Positions 34,602-48,204 of a stretch of DNA of 62,000 nt are shown here, piece by piece (the stretch's first letter is position 1; the number at the start of each line of letters is the position of its first letter). This DNA is from Adiantum capillus-veneris. Its lineage: Eukaryota > Streptophyta > Polypodiopsida > Polypodiales > Pteridaceae. The stretch spans positions 70,125,410 through 70,187,409 of the forward strand of contig CM043960.1 of NCBI GenBank assembly GCA_014529385.2. The letters are read 5' to 3'. The notes beneath the pieces are model-generated. The model was not told the DNA's origin and ran no database searches. It was given only the letters and a program-made list of their open reading frames with translations. The translations under genes were made by a program, and so were the position numbers.

Positions 34602-35022
34602 GCCAACTTGTCCCTAGCCAACTCATCAACTTCTTTATTCTGCTCACGAGGAATATTCTTAAACTGTATCTTCTCAAACTCATGCAAAAGCTTCTTGATG
34701 CCATAAAACCACTTCTTCAAATTTTCTTTCTTAACATTCCATAAAGCAAGGAACTGATTCATGACTAGTAACAAATCCCCCTTTGCAATGATTCCCTTTC
34801 TGCATACAAGGCTTCCTTGACCTTTAAAGGAGCTACCAAGGTATCAACTTGTCCCTAGCCAACTCATCAGCTTCTTTATTCTGCTCACGAGGAACAGGCT
34901 TAAACTGTATCTTCTCAAACTCATGCAAAAGCTTCTTGATGCCATAAAACCACTTCTTCATATTTTCGTTCTTAACATTCCATAAAGCAAGCAACTGATT
35001 CATGACTAGTAACACATCCCCC
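34547..35022 (-). repeat. 238-bp tandem duplication inside the RNase H copy
   Basis: TTGCAATGATTCCCTT occurs at about 34545 and again at 34783, and the sequence after each (ACAAGGCTTCCTTGACCTTT ... CCAACTCATCA) is repeated, with a period of 238 bp. Copy 1 has the segment once, with TTGCAATGA at both limits (near 6921 and 7171). The duplication probably arose by slippage or unequal exchange at that 9-base word. Confidence 0.85.
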
Positions 35023-35420
35023 TTTGCAATAACCCTCTTCCTTCCAAACTCAACACACTGCTTCAACCCAAGGAAAAGCGTGAGATACTCGGCCTCATTT
35101 TTACTTTCAGCTTCATCAAGATCGTAAGCTCTACAAAAGATTACATCGCGTTTTGGGTTCTTAATGACTACCCCACCACTTGCCTTTTGAAGAGCTTTCC
35201 TGTATGCACCATCAAACATCATTGTATACGCATCTATAATATCCATTTCCTCTTCATGATCATCCTTGTCAACCCTTGGGTAAGATGGAAGCTCCCCCCC
35301 CTTATGTACCACTATGTCTGCCAAGTGAGCTTTAACAGAATGATCCACTTTAAACTCGAACTCATACTCTTGAAGCTCCAAAGTCCACTTTAAGATGCAC
35401 TTGCTAGGCTTCAAATGTTG
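34833..35420 (-). pseudogene. pol: Archaeal-type RNase H, duplicate copy
   Basis: The frame has MMFDGAYRK, KNEAEYLTLF, IAKGDVLLVMNQL and EQNKEADELARDK. It is broken from the integrase by the 238-bp tandem duplication. As at 7.5 kb, its upstream side changes to SatA at exactly the same codon (the joint reads TACTACATCCACCATCTATC in both), so the joint existed before the duplication. Confidence 0.85.
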
Positions 35421-35435
35421 TACTACATCCACCAT

Positions 35436-38400
35436 CTATCAATCTTAAATGTTGTTTTTACGAAAGATGGGCCATAGATCCACCACTTGTCCATTTACAC
35501 TAAGAATTGGGAAGTAGGTGCATCAAAGATCCACCACTTGGCCACTATAACAAAGGCTTGAAATGTGGATCTAATTATTAGTGTCTCCTAAATCCACCAC
35601 TTTGCAATCTCAAATAAAGTGTGTGAAATAGGTAGAGCTTAGATTCCCTAGTGGGCCATTCTAACCAACTCTTAGAGGGTGAATGCATCCAAGATCCAAC
35701 AATTGGCGATTCAAGCCAAGTTTTGGAAGGTGGGCGCAATGATTGGTGTCTTGTAAATACTCTTACAACTTTCAACAAAGTGTGTAAGAAAGGTAGACCT
35801 TAGATCCTTAGCGATTCTACCCAATTCTTGAAGGTGGGTGGATCCAAGATCTGCCACCTGGCCACTCTAACCAAATTTTTGAAAATGGATGCAATGGTTG
35901 GTTTCTCCTACATCCACCAACTTCCTATTTTTCGAAGTGAGTGCATCCAAGATCCACCACTTGGCCATTCTTACTAGACTTGTCAAGGTGGATGCAATGG
36001 TTGGTGTCTCCTACATTCACCAACTTCTTATTTTAAACAAAGTGTGTGCAATATGTAGAACTTAGATCCACCACCTGGACATTCTAACCAAGGCTTGAAG
36101 GTGGCTGCAATTTAGATCCACCAATTGGGAATTCTAACCAACTTTTGCAAGGTGGATACAATGGTTGGTTTCCCCTACATCCACCATCTATCAATTTTAA
36201 ATAGTGTTTATAGAAAAGATAAACCATAGATCCACCACTTATCCATTCTAACCAAGTATTGGTAGGTGGGTGTAGAGCGTAGATCCACCACTTGGGAAGT
36301 CTAACCATGTCCTAATGTTAGGTGCATTCAACACTTGGCCATCATAACTTATAATTTTACACAATGTTTGTGGGATGAATAGATCCTAGATCCACCACTT
36401 GGCCATTTAGACTAAGAATTAGAAAGTAAGTGCATCAAATATCCACCACTTGGCCACTATAATGAATGCTTGAAATGTGGATCCAATTGTTGGTGTCTTG
36501 TACATCCACCACTTGCCAATCTGAAATAAAGTGTGTGAAATAAATAGACCTTAGATTCCTCAGTGGGCCATTCTAACTAGTTCGTAGAGGGTGATGTATC
36601 CAAGATCCAATAGTTGGCCATTCAAGCCAAGTTTTGGAAGGTGGGTACAATGGTTTGTGTCTTGTAAATCCTTCAATTTACAACTTTCAACAAATTGTGT
36701 AAGAAAGGTAGACCTTAGATCTTTAGCCAGTCTAGCCAATTACTGAAGGTGGGTGTATCCAAGATCCACCACTTGGCCATTCTAACCAGACTTTTCAAGG
36801 TGATGCAATGGTTGGTTTCTCCTACATCCACCCACTTCCTTTTTTGCAAAGTGAGTCCATCCAAGATCCACCACGTGCCATTATAACTAGATTTTTCAAG
36901 GTGGATGCAATGGTTGGTGTCTCCTACATCCACCAACTTCTTATTTTAAACAAAGTGTGTGCAATACGTAGAACTTAGATCCACCACCTCACCATTCTAA
37001 CCAAGGCTTGAAGGTGGCTGCAATTTAGATCCACCACTTGGTCATTCTAACCAACTTTTGCAAGGTGGATGCATGGTTGGTTTTCCCTATATCCACCATC
37101 TATCAATCTGAAATGGTGTTTTTATGAAAGATAGACCATAGATCCACCACTTGGCCATTCTAACAAAGTATTGGTAGGTGGGTGTAGACCATGGTTCCAC
37201 CACTTGGCCATTCTAACTATGTCTTAAAGTTATGTGCTTTCAACACTTAGCCATCATAACACTTGTAATTTTACACAATGTTTGTGGGATGAGTAGATCT
37301 TAGATCCACCACATGGCCATTTAAACTAAGAATTGGGAAGTAAGTGCATCAAATATCCACCACTTGGTCACTATAACAAAGGCTTGAAGCATGGATCTAA
37401 TTATTGGTGTCTCCTAAATCCACCACTTTCCAATCTCAAATAAAGTGTTACGTTTTGGAAGGTGGGTGCAATGGTTGGTGTCTCCTAAATCCACCACTTT
37501 GCAATCTCAAATAAAGTGTGTGAAAAATGTAGACTTTATATTCTCCATTGGGCCATTCTAATCAACTCGTAGAGGGTGAATGGATTCAAGATCCAACAAT
37601 TGGCCATTCAAGCTATGTTTTGGAAGGTAGGTGCAATGGTTGGTGTCTTGTAAATCCTCCAATTAACAACTTTCAACAAAGTGTGTAAGAAAGGTAGACC
37701 TTAGATCTTCAACAATTCTAGCCAGTTCCTAAAGGTGGGTGCATCCAAGATCCATCACTTGGCCATTCTAACCAGATTTTTCAACGTGGATGCAATGGTT
37801 GGTTTCTCCTATATTCACCAACTTCCTATTTTTAAAAGTGAGTGCATCAAAGATCCACCACTTGGAGATTCTAACCAGATTTTTCAAGGTGGATGCATTG
37901 GTTGGTGTCTCCTACATCCACCAACTTCTTATTTTAAACAAAGTGTGTGCAATATGAAAAACTTAGATCCACCACCCACCCATTCCAATCAAGGCATGAA
38001 GGTGGTTGCAATTTAGATCCACCACTTAGCCATTCCAACCAACTTCTGCAAGGTGGATGCATGGTTGGTTTCCCCTATATCCACCATCTATTAATATTAC
38101 ATGGTGTTTTGATGAAAGATAGACCATAGATCCACCACTTGGCCATTCTAACCAAGTATTGGTAGGTGAGTGTAGATCGTAGTTCCATCACTTGGACATT
38201 CTAACCATGTCTTAAAGTTAGGTGCTTTCAACACTTGGCAATCATAACACTTGTAATTTTACACAAGTTTTATGGCATGAGTAGATCCTAGATTCACCAC
38301 TTGGCCATTTACACTAAGAATTGGGAAGTAGATGCATCAAAGATCCACCACTTGGCCACTATAACGAAGGCTTGAAACGTGGATCCAATTGTTAGTGTCT

Positions 38401-39157
38401 CCTAAATCCATCACTTTGCAATCTCAAATAAACTGTGTGAAATAGGTAAAGCTTAGATTCCCCAGTGGGCCATGCTAACCAACTCGTAGAGGGGGGATGC
38501 ATCCAAGATCCAACAATTGGCCATTCAAGCCATATTTTGGAAGGTGGGTGCAATGGTTGGTGTCTTGTAAATCCTCCAATTTACAACTTTCAATAAATCG
38601 TGTAAGAAAGGTACACCTTAGATCCTTAGCCATTCTAGCCAAAACCTAAAGGTGGGTGCATCCAAGATCCACCACTTGGCCATTCTAATCAGATATTTCA
38701 AAGTGGATGCAATGGTTGGTTTCTCCTACATTCACCAACTTCCTATTTTTCAAAGTGAGTGCATCCAAGATCCACCACTTTATTTCTTACCAGATTTTTC
38801 AAGGTGGATGCAATGGTTTGTGTCTTCTACATCCATCAACTTCTTATTTGAAACAAAGTGTGTACAATACACAAAACTTAGATCCACCACCTAGCCAATC
38901 TAACTAAGGCTTGAAGGTGGCTATTATTTAGATCCACCACTTGGCCATTCTAACCAATTTTGCAATGTGGATACAATGGTTGGTTTCCTCTACATCCACC
39001 ATCCATCAATTATTAATAGTGTTATAGGATAGATAGATCGTAGATCCACCACTTGGCCATTCTAACCAAGTATTGGTAGGTGGGTGTAGACTGTAGATCC
39101 ACTACTTGGCCATTCTAGCCATGTCTTAAAGTTAGGATCCTTCAACACTTGGCCATA
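35436..39157. repeat. SatA array, copy 2 (left of the LTR insertion)
   Basis: Four higher-order units: ACTAAGAATT occurs at 35499, 36411, 37325 and 38313, steps of 912, 914 and 988 bp. This is about two units more than the matching part of copy 1. The array stops at GGCCATA where the LTR element is inserted. Confidence 0.9.
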
Positions 39158-40106
39158 TGTTAGAGGCTCTCCATAGCATAGGCAATCTCCCACAAATCTA
39201 TCAATCCGGAAAGAGAGAGCATGACCCCGCTAGGGCTTGGAGGCATCACACAAAGAATGTGCGAGAGTGTCATCGTATGCAAAGATTGAGAGGATTCAAG
39301 AGCGTGCATCCTCCAATGAAAATAGAAATCATCCCAAATCAACTAATGCTAATCGCACATCAAGCATCAATTCAAGCAATCATCTACACACATCAAGCAA
39401 CGAAGTGAAACACACTAATCTTGGAATCTCTCAAGCACAACTCTAATTACATGCATTGACAATTAAGCACACAAGATTTCATTCAAGTCGGCCACCCCAA
39501 CCATGTCAATCATGGTGCCAAATCAAGTCACGCATAATCAAATTAAGCTCAAGGCTTCTTAAACCTACACACACACAAGCACACCATTAGAGGACAACTC
39601 TAATTCCTTAATCACGAGTACGCCCACTCTGCTTAATTGACATAGTTAGATAAGGACTCCACTAATCGGAGTAGCTTAGCATAAGTAAGAGTTAGATTAG
39701 AGAAGATCAACACTTCAAAACAATGAAAGAAAGTAGATAAACATGATTGACAACATAATGAAGACTAGATTAATTAAGAGAGGATTACACTAATTACATG
39801 TGATTAGCACTAGCCTTCTAAGCATGGACATTAAGCTCAAAGGCTAGGACATCAAGACCTCCTCTAGGGAGAGAGTTCTCAAAAGGACCACTCAAGAATG
39901 ACCTCTCATTAAGCATAGGGCTCTTTTATAGCTTTGGACCTCAAACCCTTCAACTATGGGATAAAGTGAGCTCTCTAGCCTAAACTCATACAACTTTGGA
40001 ACTCCTAAATGAGCCCAAGCCCTATACAATGAAAAGTAAATATTGAGCACTATGGCACATCCACATCTTGGTGCATAATTGGTGTAGCCGTTAGCCGCTG
40101 CTAACA
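39158..40106 (-). mobile_element. 3' LTR of the LARD element
   Basis: 949 bp, TGTTAGAGGC...GCTGCTAACA. By hand I count about 30 differences, including small indels, from the other LTR over the first ~760 bp. The TATA box (TATAAAA, minus strand) lies at 39924-39930. Short ORFs in both LTRs are not genes. Confidence 0.92.
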
Positions 40107-40118
40107 CTCCCCGTTCCT
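40107..40118 (-). promoter_or_regulatory. Polypurine tract of the LARD element
   Basis: Minus-strand AGGAACGGGGAG immediately precedes the 3' LTR start TGTTAGC. It sets the orientation as minus, together with the primer-binding site at the other end. Confidence 0.8.
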
Positions 40119-43100
40119 AATTTGGTGCACGTCCTCGTGTTCCGGTAAAGCAAGACACGGTGACATGGTAGAAAGCAAGTCCATGGAAAAATATTAAGCT
40201 GCAAAATATAAGAACAAGTAATGAGCATCAAAGGCCACCAAGAATGAACAAAACATGAAGCATAAATGAACAATCATGCAAAGTGATTTTTTGCTTCTAA
40301 AAGATGGGTCAATCATAGTAAAAAACTAGACAACATAAAGCAAAAAAATACTCAAACTATTGTGAAGATTAAACAACTTGAAATTTCAGTGTTATGCATG
40401 AAACACAAGCATTCAATTATGACCCTAGGCTAATGAAAGTTCATAAACCTACTAGCCTAAAAACTACGTGAACAATCTTAATAAATCATTCAAGTATATC
40501 ATATCTATGGGCTATAAAAAAGCTCATAATCTATTAGTACATTGCCAAAGTTTTTTGAGGCTCATGGAAGTTTTGATCTAGTCATTCATTGAAAGATTAA
40601 AGCACAATCACAAGGCTACCACCCCAAGGCAAGTCTAGGTGTGACTCTCGGCTCCTTGAACCCTCAAGAAGGTGTTCAAAAAGCCTACTAGCTTACCATG
40701 GCGACGACTAACCCTTATCAGCCAGGGTGATTCCCCTCACCTACCAAGTGCCAATAAGGCGCTAGGCCTCACAAAGACACATCATAACATAGAATTTTTA
40801 TTTTCATGTGCCTTAGTAACAATTTTGCTACTTTTTTGGACACTTCTTTGCTTCATGATTCTTTTTTTAGCACATTTTTTAATACTTCCTCTATGAGATA
40901 CTAATGGCAATTGGACTAAACAAGACTAAAGCCTAATCATAGCCCTAGGTCATGTTAAAAGAGAATGTAGTATTAAGACTATCACTAAGATTCTAGGACT
41001 AGCAAGAAATGAACCTACATTAACCTAAGGTCAAGGCCAATTACCTATGATTTACACACCTAAAACCTAATTTTTTGATGAGTTTAATTTTCACAAAGCA
41101 AAGTGTTAAAACTTTAAAATGCCTAGCTTTCGAAAATGAAAAAAACCATAGCTTAGAAGCAAAATTTCACTTAAACCAAGCAAGAGAGTGGAGAGATGAA
41201 CAAAGAGCAAAATCATGGAAGGATTACACCTATTCATGCTCTTTGAGCATCCTTGAGCAAGCATCCTTTGTGTAGAGAAGTCTCTTGATCCTTTTTATTT
41301 GCAAAAAGAAGCCTTTTGAAGCTAAGTGTAAAAACAAGCTACAAAAGCCACTTATTGAAATCCAAAAGCACACAAAAAACATCAATGAAAACCTAAAGCT
41401 AGGGTCTTGCATACCCAAATTTGCCAAAGGGAAAAAACCCACGGGGAAAAAAGTGCCTTTGGTTATGCACATGATGCTCTAAAGTAGCAAATTTATTCAT
41501 ACACATCATCCATGAGAGATAAAATGCTTCTACATAAGAAAATTTTACAATTTTTACCATCTCTCATGCATGATTCAAAAGTCGATTAATTTCTAGCTCA
41601 ATGATGATATGGAATTTAAACTAGCCAAGAGCTGAAAATAATGCAACTTTATGAAGTGGATCTTCAAAGCCAGATTTTACAATTTAAAGCTTTCCAAAAA
41701 GTTGGCTAACAACTAGCTCAATAAATTTTACAATTTTAGAGCACACTCTATGAGCTAGAGATGACTCCAACTTGATGAAATGAAAGTGAATGGCTCTTAC
41801 TAGCCAAAGTATGTACTTGAAAGCTCAAAAAGTTGGCTAAACACTAGCTCAAATGAAAAAAATTGCATTTTTAGACCAAGCTATGAGATATCATTACAAT
41901 TTTAATCCCAAACAATTGGAATGGCTCTAAGTAGCCCAATATTGCAATATTTTGCAATGATGACCCTTTCTTGGATCATTTGGAATCACACATCTGCCAC
42001 ATCCCTTCAAAACAACTAAAAACATTAGTGCTTTTAAGCATTTGAGCATCCAATACAAGCACTAAAAGCATGCACAATTAATGCCAAGCCCAAATTTTAC
42101 TATCCCATGGTCAATCAAAGAAGTTCGATTTTAGTGCTATGCAAGGATTTTACATTAAAACCAAGCACAAAAATGCAAAAGAAATGCTAAGTTTAAGCAC
42201 AAAGTTCCGACCAAGCAATCACAACTCATCATTTAGTGTAACTCTCATGTGAAACCCCTATGCATGCCAAAAGAGTTTGCCATTTTAGTGCAATGAGAAT
42301 TTCGATCAAGCACAACACTAGGCCACACACGAGCCAAAATGTTTTAGTGCAAGTAAGGCAATCACAAAATCATGGCTTTTCTCAATCCCACACGTTTCTC
42401 TTACATAGCAAGTATGACCTACATAGAAAAGAGAGACAAAAAGCATATGAGGAAATAATTTTCATCTCTGCAAAGGCCATCTGCCAAATTTTTATCATCG
42501 AGTAAATTGTTGCCCAAGAGCTCCATCATTTAGTGCAAAAAAATCATTTGGCATTCAAAATATGCACTAAAAGAGTCATAAGCATCGACAATCTACTGCA
42601 ATCCGTGAAGTGAACCACAATACATGACATAACTTATGCACCAACGTACTCTCATGCATCTGAAGCTAGAAAAGAGAGATCGAGTTTCATGTAAATGGAC
42701 ACAAATGATTATCTCGAGACCTCATGCATCATTTATCATACATAACAAAATAGTGTCATCTTGAAAAGAGGGCTTCTATCTATACTCCCTGAAATGATTT
42801 ATAAAATAGCAATGATTTTTTTCCATTCATTTCTTTTAATCATGAGGCTATATAAATGCCTCCGCGTGGTGTGGTGAAATGTGTGTACAGGTTGTGAGTG
42901 GGAACACTCTCCAATTGCAAGCCTTAATTTTGTTTTTTTTCTTTTTTGTTTAAATTTTCTGTTGGCAGCATCGTGGCGGCATTCTGAGGCTCGAGGAACA
43001 GCAAGAGAGAGAGTTTATGGGGGGTCAGTGCATGACCGCCTGTGCTACAGAGGCAAGTGTTGTGTGTGTGTAGTGTGTGTGTGTAGGTGTGTTGCGAGTG

Positions 43101-43358
43101 ATCAGCCGGCTCTGAAGAAGAATCGACAGCACTGATTCCTGATGGTTGCAGCCAAAGAAAGTGGGAGTGTGTGTGCTAATGGTGGGGTCAAGCTAAAGCA
43201 GGCCAAGGCGGGGCTGGTCAGCAAGCTTTATGCAGTATGAAACTGGCGGTTCAGCGCCAATCTAGGCAAGGCAAGAATAAACGAAGGCCCAGAGAAAGCA
43301 AGCCATGCGGGGTGGAGTCTGAGGATCAGCACGCAAGGCGGGGTCTGTGGAGCCGCTG

Positions 43359-43360
<2 letters not shown>

Positions 43361-43424
<64 letters not shown>
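43361..43424. repeat. (AG)32 microsatellite
   Basis: A pure AG run in the GC-richer middle of the LARD interior, followed 170 bp later by a TG run. The pairing of AG and TG tracts echoes the compound tract in the 2006-2685 LTR. Confidence 0.97.
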
Positions 43425-43428
<4 letters not shown>

Positions 43429-43589
43429 TCTGCAGGCTTGGGGCAGGCTCGGGTGGGCTCTGCAGGGAATTCGGGACGGAGAGAATGCGCCAGATGGTAT
43501 GTGTGCATGTGTATTGCAGCGCCTTTTGAGGCAAGTGGGGTGTGTGAGTGTGTTGCGTCGCTACGAGCCAAGGCGGGCTGTCGAGAAAA

Positions 43590-43592
<3 letters not shown>

Positions 43593-43629
<37 letters not shown>

Positions 43630-43698
43630 ACGTTTATGGCAGGCGAGCTACGAGCCAAGGCGTGAATTCAGGCCCGCCAGTGTGTGTGTGTGTGTGTT
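43593..43698. repeat. (TG)n microsatellites, two runs
   Basis: TG runs at about 43593-43624 and 43679-43698 are separated by a GC-rich spacer (GGCAGGCGAGCTACGAGCC). Apparent Val-Cys ORFs here are artefacts. Confidence 0.95.
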
Positions 43699-45546
43699 GT
43701 TTTGTCTTGCGCCAAAGCAAGTGGTCAGACAGTCCCTGCCGCTTTTCAATTGTTTGAATTTGATTAAAAATCTCCTCAAAGAACTGTTCCCACACTAATT
43801 GCATGTGTTCTCTTTTGAATGTGTGTGAGTTGTAGCACTCACATGGCATTATTTAAACTGCGAGTCCTATGAGCATTTGTGGCGCACAAGCTATAGCAAG
43901 TGAAGGAGTGTGTGGTAGCACAAGCTAAGTGGACTCACTACTAAAACGAGAGGAGACCATATTCTTGTTTAAAAAAGTGCCTTTTTTCATGAATAAAATA
44001 CGGATTACAAAGGCATGATGATAATGTTTTTGGCCTTAATCAAACTATCATGATCTAGTCTTGACCCTATCACATAAATAGTGAAAATTGGAGTGCAATG
44101 CCCCTTCATATTTCTTCCAATCGAGGGTTACTTGATCTCACACTTTTAATTGGAAAATTTTATGCATTGAAGTCGACTTCCAATCCATCAATTGCATAAA
44201 GCACATACTTCATATAGATTATCAAACTTCCTTGACCCAATTTGAGTCCGATTTATCAATCATTGCAACTCAAGTTGCTCATATCCGCGGATATCCACAA
44301 TTAGGCAAACCCAATTGGCACAAAACATAGGTCAATTCAAACCCGATTTTTAATCATTGCAAATTTAATTGCTCATATCTCAAAGCCCTAATCATCCAAA
44401 CCCTATCAGATTTGTCATTTTTGTTTTTTATGGCTACACACACGTGCTTATGGCACCTCCAAATGCACAAATCATCGAAATTACTACCATATCCAATCGA
44501 ATTGGCATACAACTCAATGGCAATACATAAAATCATTCTCAATTATGCGCAATTGAGTCATCTAAAATCAATCAATCAAATACACCGATCTTTTAGGCCA
44601 AATTACTCATCATAATTGGTAAAATATACCAATTATTCATTCACAATTTAGGCATAATTGGCCATTAATTAGGCACACACACCTAAATTTAGGCCGTCGA
44701 TTTGTGCAAAAATTTCATTCAACACTCATTGCATTTCATCAATTGCACACTTGATCACACATACATGAGTATATACATGCTAAATTAACTCAATTTTAAT
44801 AAAAAATTGATCAAATTTTAACTCAATTTAGCATTGCACACACACAAAAATTAGGTGCACAAATCCTTCTTTTTTTTTGCTCAATTAGTAACGAAATTAG
44901 GCCAATTCCTAATGCTTGCACACACATTTATTGCAAAATCATCAATCTACAAGCATTTAGGTGTCCTATTTGATTACAATTTCATTCCAATTAGGCATAA
45001 ATTCCATCAATTAGGCACACACACCTAATTTTAGCAATGATTTAACAACTCAATGGGATCAACCTAATCAATCAAAAATTGAACGGAGTAGGTCAATCCA
45101 CTTACAATTGATTGCTTGCTCGCTTAGTCCTTGCTCCTCGCGTAGACACTCCATTGCACACACATGTGTGCCACTCCGATTCGTTGATCAAAACATTGAC
45201 CAAAATCAACACTCAATCACATGATTAGGCATAGATTAGAGCAATTAAGAGTGATGATCCTCCTCAATTAAGGGGATTTAGCATACATTCCAAATCAAAA
45301 TTAGTGGTTAGGTTAGCACAATTAGTATGAAATTAGCATGAATGGCATGCAAAATTAGTAAAGGTTAGTGAAAAAGTAGCAAAATCAAAAGAGAATTTAG
45401 GGGTTTTTGGGGTAAAATGACTCTATAAACATCCAATTAAACCTAATTACACTACACACAAATCAAATCCTACCTAATTACAAGAAATCGGTAATCAAAT
45501 TATTCTTATCTTTTGCAACCTCAACTCCACTAGCGTAGACAACCCG

Positions 45547-45564
45547 TCCCCGACAGCGGCGCCA
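45547..45564 (-). promoter_or_regulatory. Primer-binding site of the LARD element
   Basis: Minus-strand TGGCGCCGCTGTCGGGGA starts one base inside the 5' LTR. It resembles the TGGCGCCGTTGCCGGGGA site common in plant Ty3/gypsy (Athila/Tat) elements, which points to a Ty3/gypsy partner for mobilisation. Confidence 0.88.
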
Positions 45565-45565
45565 A

Positions 45566-46519
45566 TGTTAGAGGCTCGCCATAGCATAGGCAATCTCCCA
45601 CAAATCTATCAATCCGGAGAGAGAGAGAGCATGACCCGGCTAGGGCTTGGAGGCATCACACAAAGAATGTGCAAGAGCGTCATTGGATGCAAAGATTGAG
45701 AGGATTCAAGAGCGTGCATCCTCCAATGCAAATAGAAATCATCCCAAATCAACTAATGCTAATCGCACATCAAGCATCAATTCAAGCAATCATCTACACA
45801 CATCAAGCAACGAAGTGAAACACACTAATCTTGGAATCTCTCAAGCACAACTCTAATTACATGCATTGACGATTAAGCACACAAGATTGCATTCAAGTCG
45901 GCCACCCCAACCATGCCAATCATGGTGTCCAAATCAAGTCACACATAATCAAATTAAGCTCAAGGCTTCTTAAACCTACACACACACACAAGCACACCAT
46001 TAGAGGACAACTCTAATCCCTCAATCACTAGTACGTCCACTCCGCTTAATCGACAGATTTAGATAAGGACTCCATTAATCGGAGTAGCTTAGCATAAGTA
46101 GGAGCTAGATTAGAGAAGATCAACACTTCAAAACAATGAAAGAAAGTAGACAAACATGATTGACAACATAATGAAGACTAGATTAATTCAGAGAGGATTA
46201 CACTGATTACATGTGATTAGCACTAGCCTTCTAAGCATGGACATTAAACTCAAAGGCTAGGCCATCAAGACCTCCTCTAGGGAGAGATTTCTCAAAAGGA
46301 CCACTCAAGAATGACCTCTCATTAAGCATAGGGCTCTTTTATAGCTTTGGGCCTCAAACCCTTCAACTATGGGATAAAGTGAGCTCTCTAGCCTAAACTC
46401 ATACAACTTTGGAACTCCTAAATGAGCCCAAGCCCTATACAATAAAAAGTAAATATTGTGCACTATGGCACATCCACATCTTGGTGCATAATTGGTGTAG
46501 CCGTTAGCTGCTGCTAACA
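45566..46519 (-). mobile_element. 5' LTR of the LARD element
   Basis: 954 bp with the same TGTTAG/CTAACA ends. The minus-strand TATA box TATAAAA (46337-46343) lies about 180 bases from the LTR start, in the context AAAGCTATAAAAGAGCCCTA, a plausible promoter. Confidence 0.92.
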
Positions 46520-48200
46520 CCATGATTTGTAATTTTACACAATTTTTGTGGGATGAGTACATCCTAGATCCACCACTTGTCCATTTAGACTAAGAATTGG
46601 GAAGTAGATGCATCAAAGATCCACCACTTGGCCACTATAACGAAGGCTTGAAACATGGATCCAATTGTTGGTGTATTCTAAATCCACCACTTGCCAATAT
46701 CAAATAAAGTGTGTGAAATAGGTAGACCTCAGATTCCCTAGTGGGCCATTCTAACATACTCCTAGAGGGTGAATGCATCCAAGATCCAATAGTTGGCCAT
46801 TCAAGACAAGTTTTGGAAGGTGGGTGCAATGGTTGGTGTCTTCTAAATCTTCCAATTTACAACTTTTGTCAAAGTGTGTAAGAAAGGTAGACCTTAATTC
46901 CTTAGCCATTCTAGCCAATTCCAAAAGGTGGGTGCATCCAAGATCCACCACTTGGCCATTCTAACCAGATTTTTCAAGGTGGATGAAATGGTTGGTTTCT
47001 CCTACATCCACCAACTTCCTATTTTTCAAAGTGAGTGCATCTAAGATCCACCACTTGGCCATTCTAACCAAATTTTCCAAGGTGGATACAACGGTTGGTA
47101 TCTCCTACATCCACCAACTTCTTATTTTAAACATCATGTGTGCAATACGTGGAACTTAGATCCACCACTTGGCCATTCTAACCAATCTTGAAGGTGGCTG
47201 CAATTTAGATCCACCACTTGGCCATTCTAACCAACTTTTGCAAGATGGATACAATGGTTGGTTTCCCCAACGTCGGCCATCTACCAATTTTAAATAGTGT
47301 TTATAGGAAAGATAGACCATAGATCCACCACTTGGCCATTCTAACCAAGTTGTTTCTCCTACATCCACCAACTTCCTATTCTAAACAAAGTGTGTGAAAT
47401 ATGTAGACCTTAGATCCACCACTTGATCATTCTAATCAAGTTTTGAAGGTGGCTACAATTAAGAATTACCACTTGGTCATTCTAAACAAAGCTTACAAGG
47501 TGGATGCAATTGTTGGTTTCTCTTACACCACCAACTTCCCATTTTAAACACGTGTGTGTAATATGTCCTTAGATCCACCACTTGGACATTCTAACAAAGT
47601 ATTGGTAGGTGGGTATATCCATGATCCATGTATTGGTAGATGGGTGCATCTATCATCCACCACTTGGCCATTCTAACCATGTCTTAAAGCTAGGTACATT
47701 CAGCACTTGGCCATCATAACACTTGTAATTTTACACAATGTTTGTGGGATGAGTAGATCCTAGATCCACCACTTGGCCATTTAGACTAAGAATTGGGAAG
47801 TAGGTGCATCAAAGATCCACCACTTGGCCATTATAATGAAGTCTTGAAACATGGATCCAATTTATAACCTTGAACTAAGGGTGTAAGAAAGGTAGACCTT
47901 GGATCCTTAGCCATTCTAGCCAATTCCTGAAGGTGGGTGCATTCAAGCACCACCTGGCTATTCTAGCTAGATACATTCTTGGCACTTCAAATAAAGTGAA
48001 AGGTACATCTTAGATCCACCACTTGGCCATTCTAGCGAGGTCTTGAAACGTGGATGCAGTTGTTGGTGTCTTCTATATCCACCACTTGTCCATTCTTAGC
48101 ACTCTTTTCCTGACCTTAGATCCACCACTTGGCCATTCTAACCAAGTGCTCGAAGGTAGATGCAATGGTTGGTGTCTCCTAGATCCACCTCATTAGAATT
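46520..48200. repeat. SatA array, copy 2 (right of the LTR insertion)
   Basis: Resumes at CCATGATTTGTAATTTTACAC and runs collinear with 9404-11045 at an offset of about 37.1 kb. In a 220-bp sample I count about ten differences from copy 1. Confidence 0.92.
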
Positions 48201-48204
48201 TTGA

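Larger units (their letters stand above)
40119..45546 (-). other. Non-coding interior of the LARD element
   Basis: 5.4 kb, AT-rich at both sides and GC-richer around 42950-43750. All ORFs are short and domain-free, and those at 43237-43665 and nearby come from microsatellites. Repeated phrases such as GTTGGCTAAACACTAGCTCA (41700-41850) and AATTAGGCACACACACCTAA (44650-45030) suggest local duplications. Confidence 0.8.
39158..46519 (-). mobile_element. Complete non-coding LTR retrotransposon (LARD type)
   Basis: The element is 7,362 bp. Direct LTRs (949 and 954 bp) flank about 5.46 kb with no gag, protease, reverse transcriptase or integrase motif in any frame. The LTR ends are TGTTAG/CTAACA. 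On the minus strand it has a primer-binding site next to the right LTR and a polypurine tract next to the left LTR. The flanks CCATA (39153-39157) and CCATG (46520-46524) are a 5-bp target duplication with one mismatch. The empty site is visible in copy 1 at about 9398-9410 (GGCCATCATTTGTAATTTT). It must have moved with enzymes supplied by another element. Confidence 0.9.

Noticed and set aside
39237-39446. Nearly identical 69-codon ORFs in both LTRs of the LARD (also 45647-45856)
   Set aside because: Identity is explained by LTR duplication at insertion. There is no domain, and the position in the LTR is unlike a gene.
43237-43849. ORFs of 90-142 codons in the LARD interior
   Set aside because: They depend on AG and TG microsatellites and carry no retrotransposon motif.
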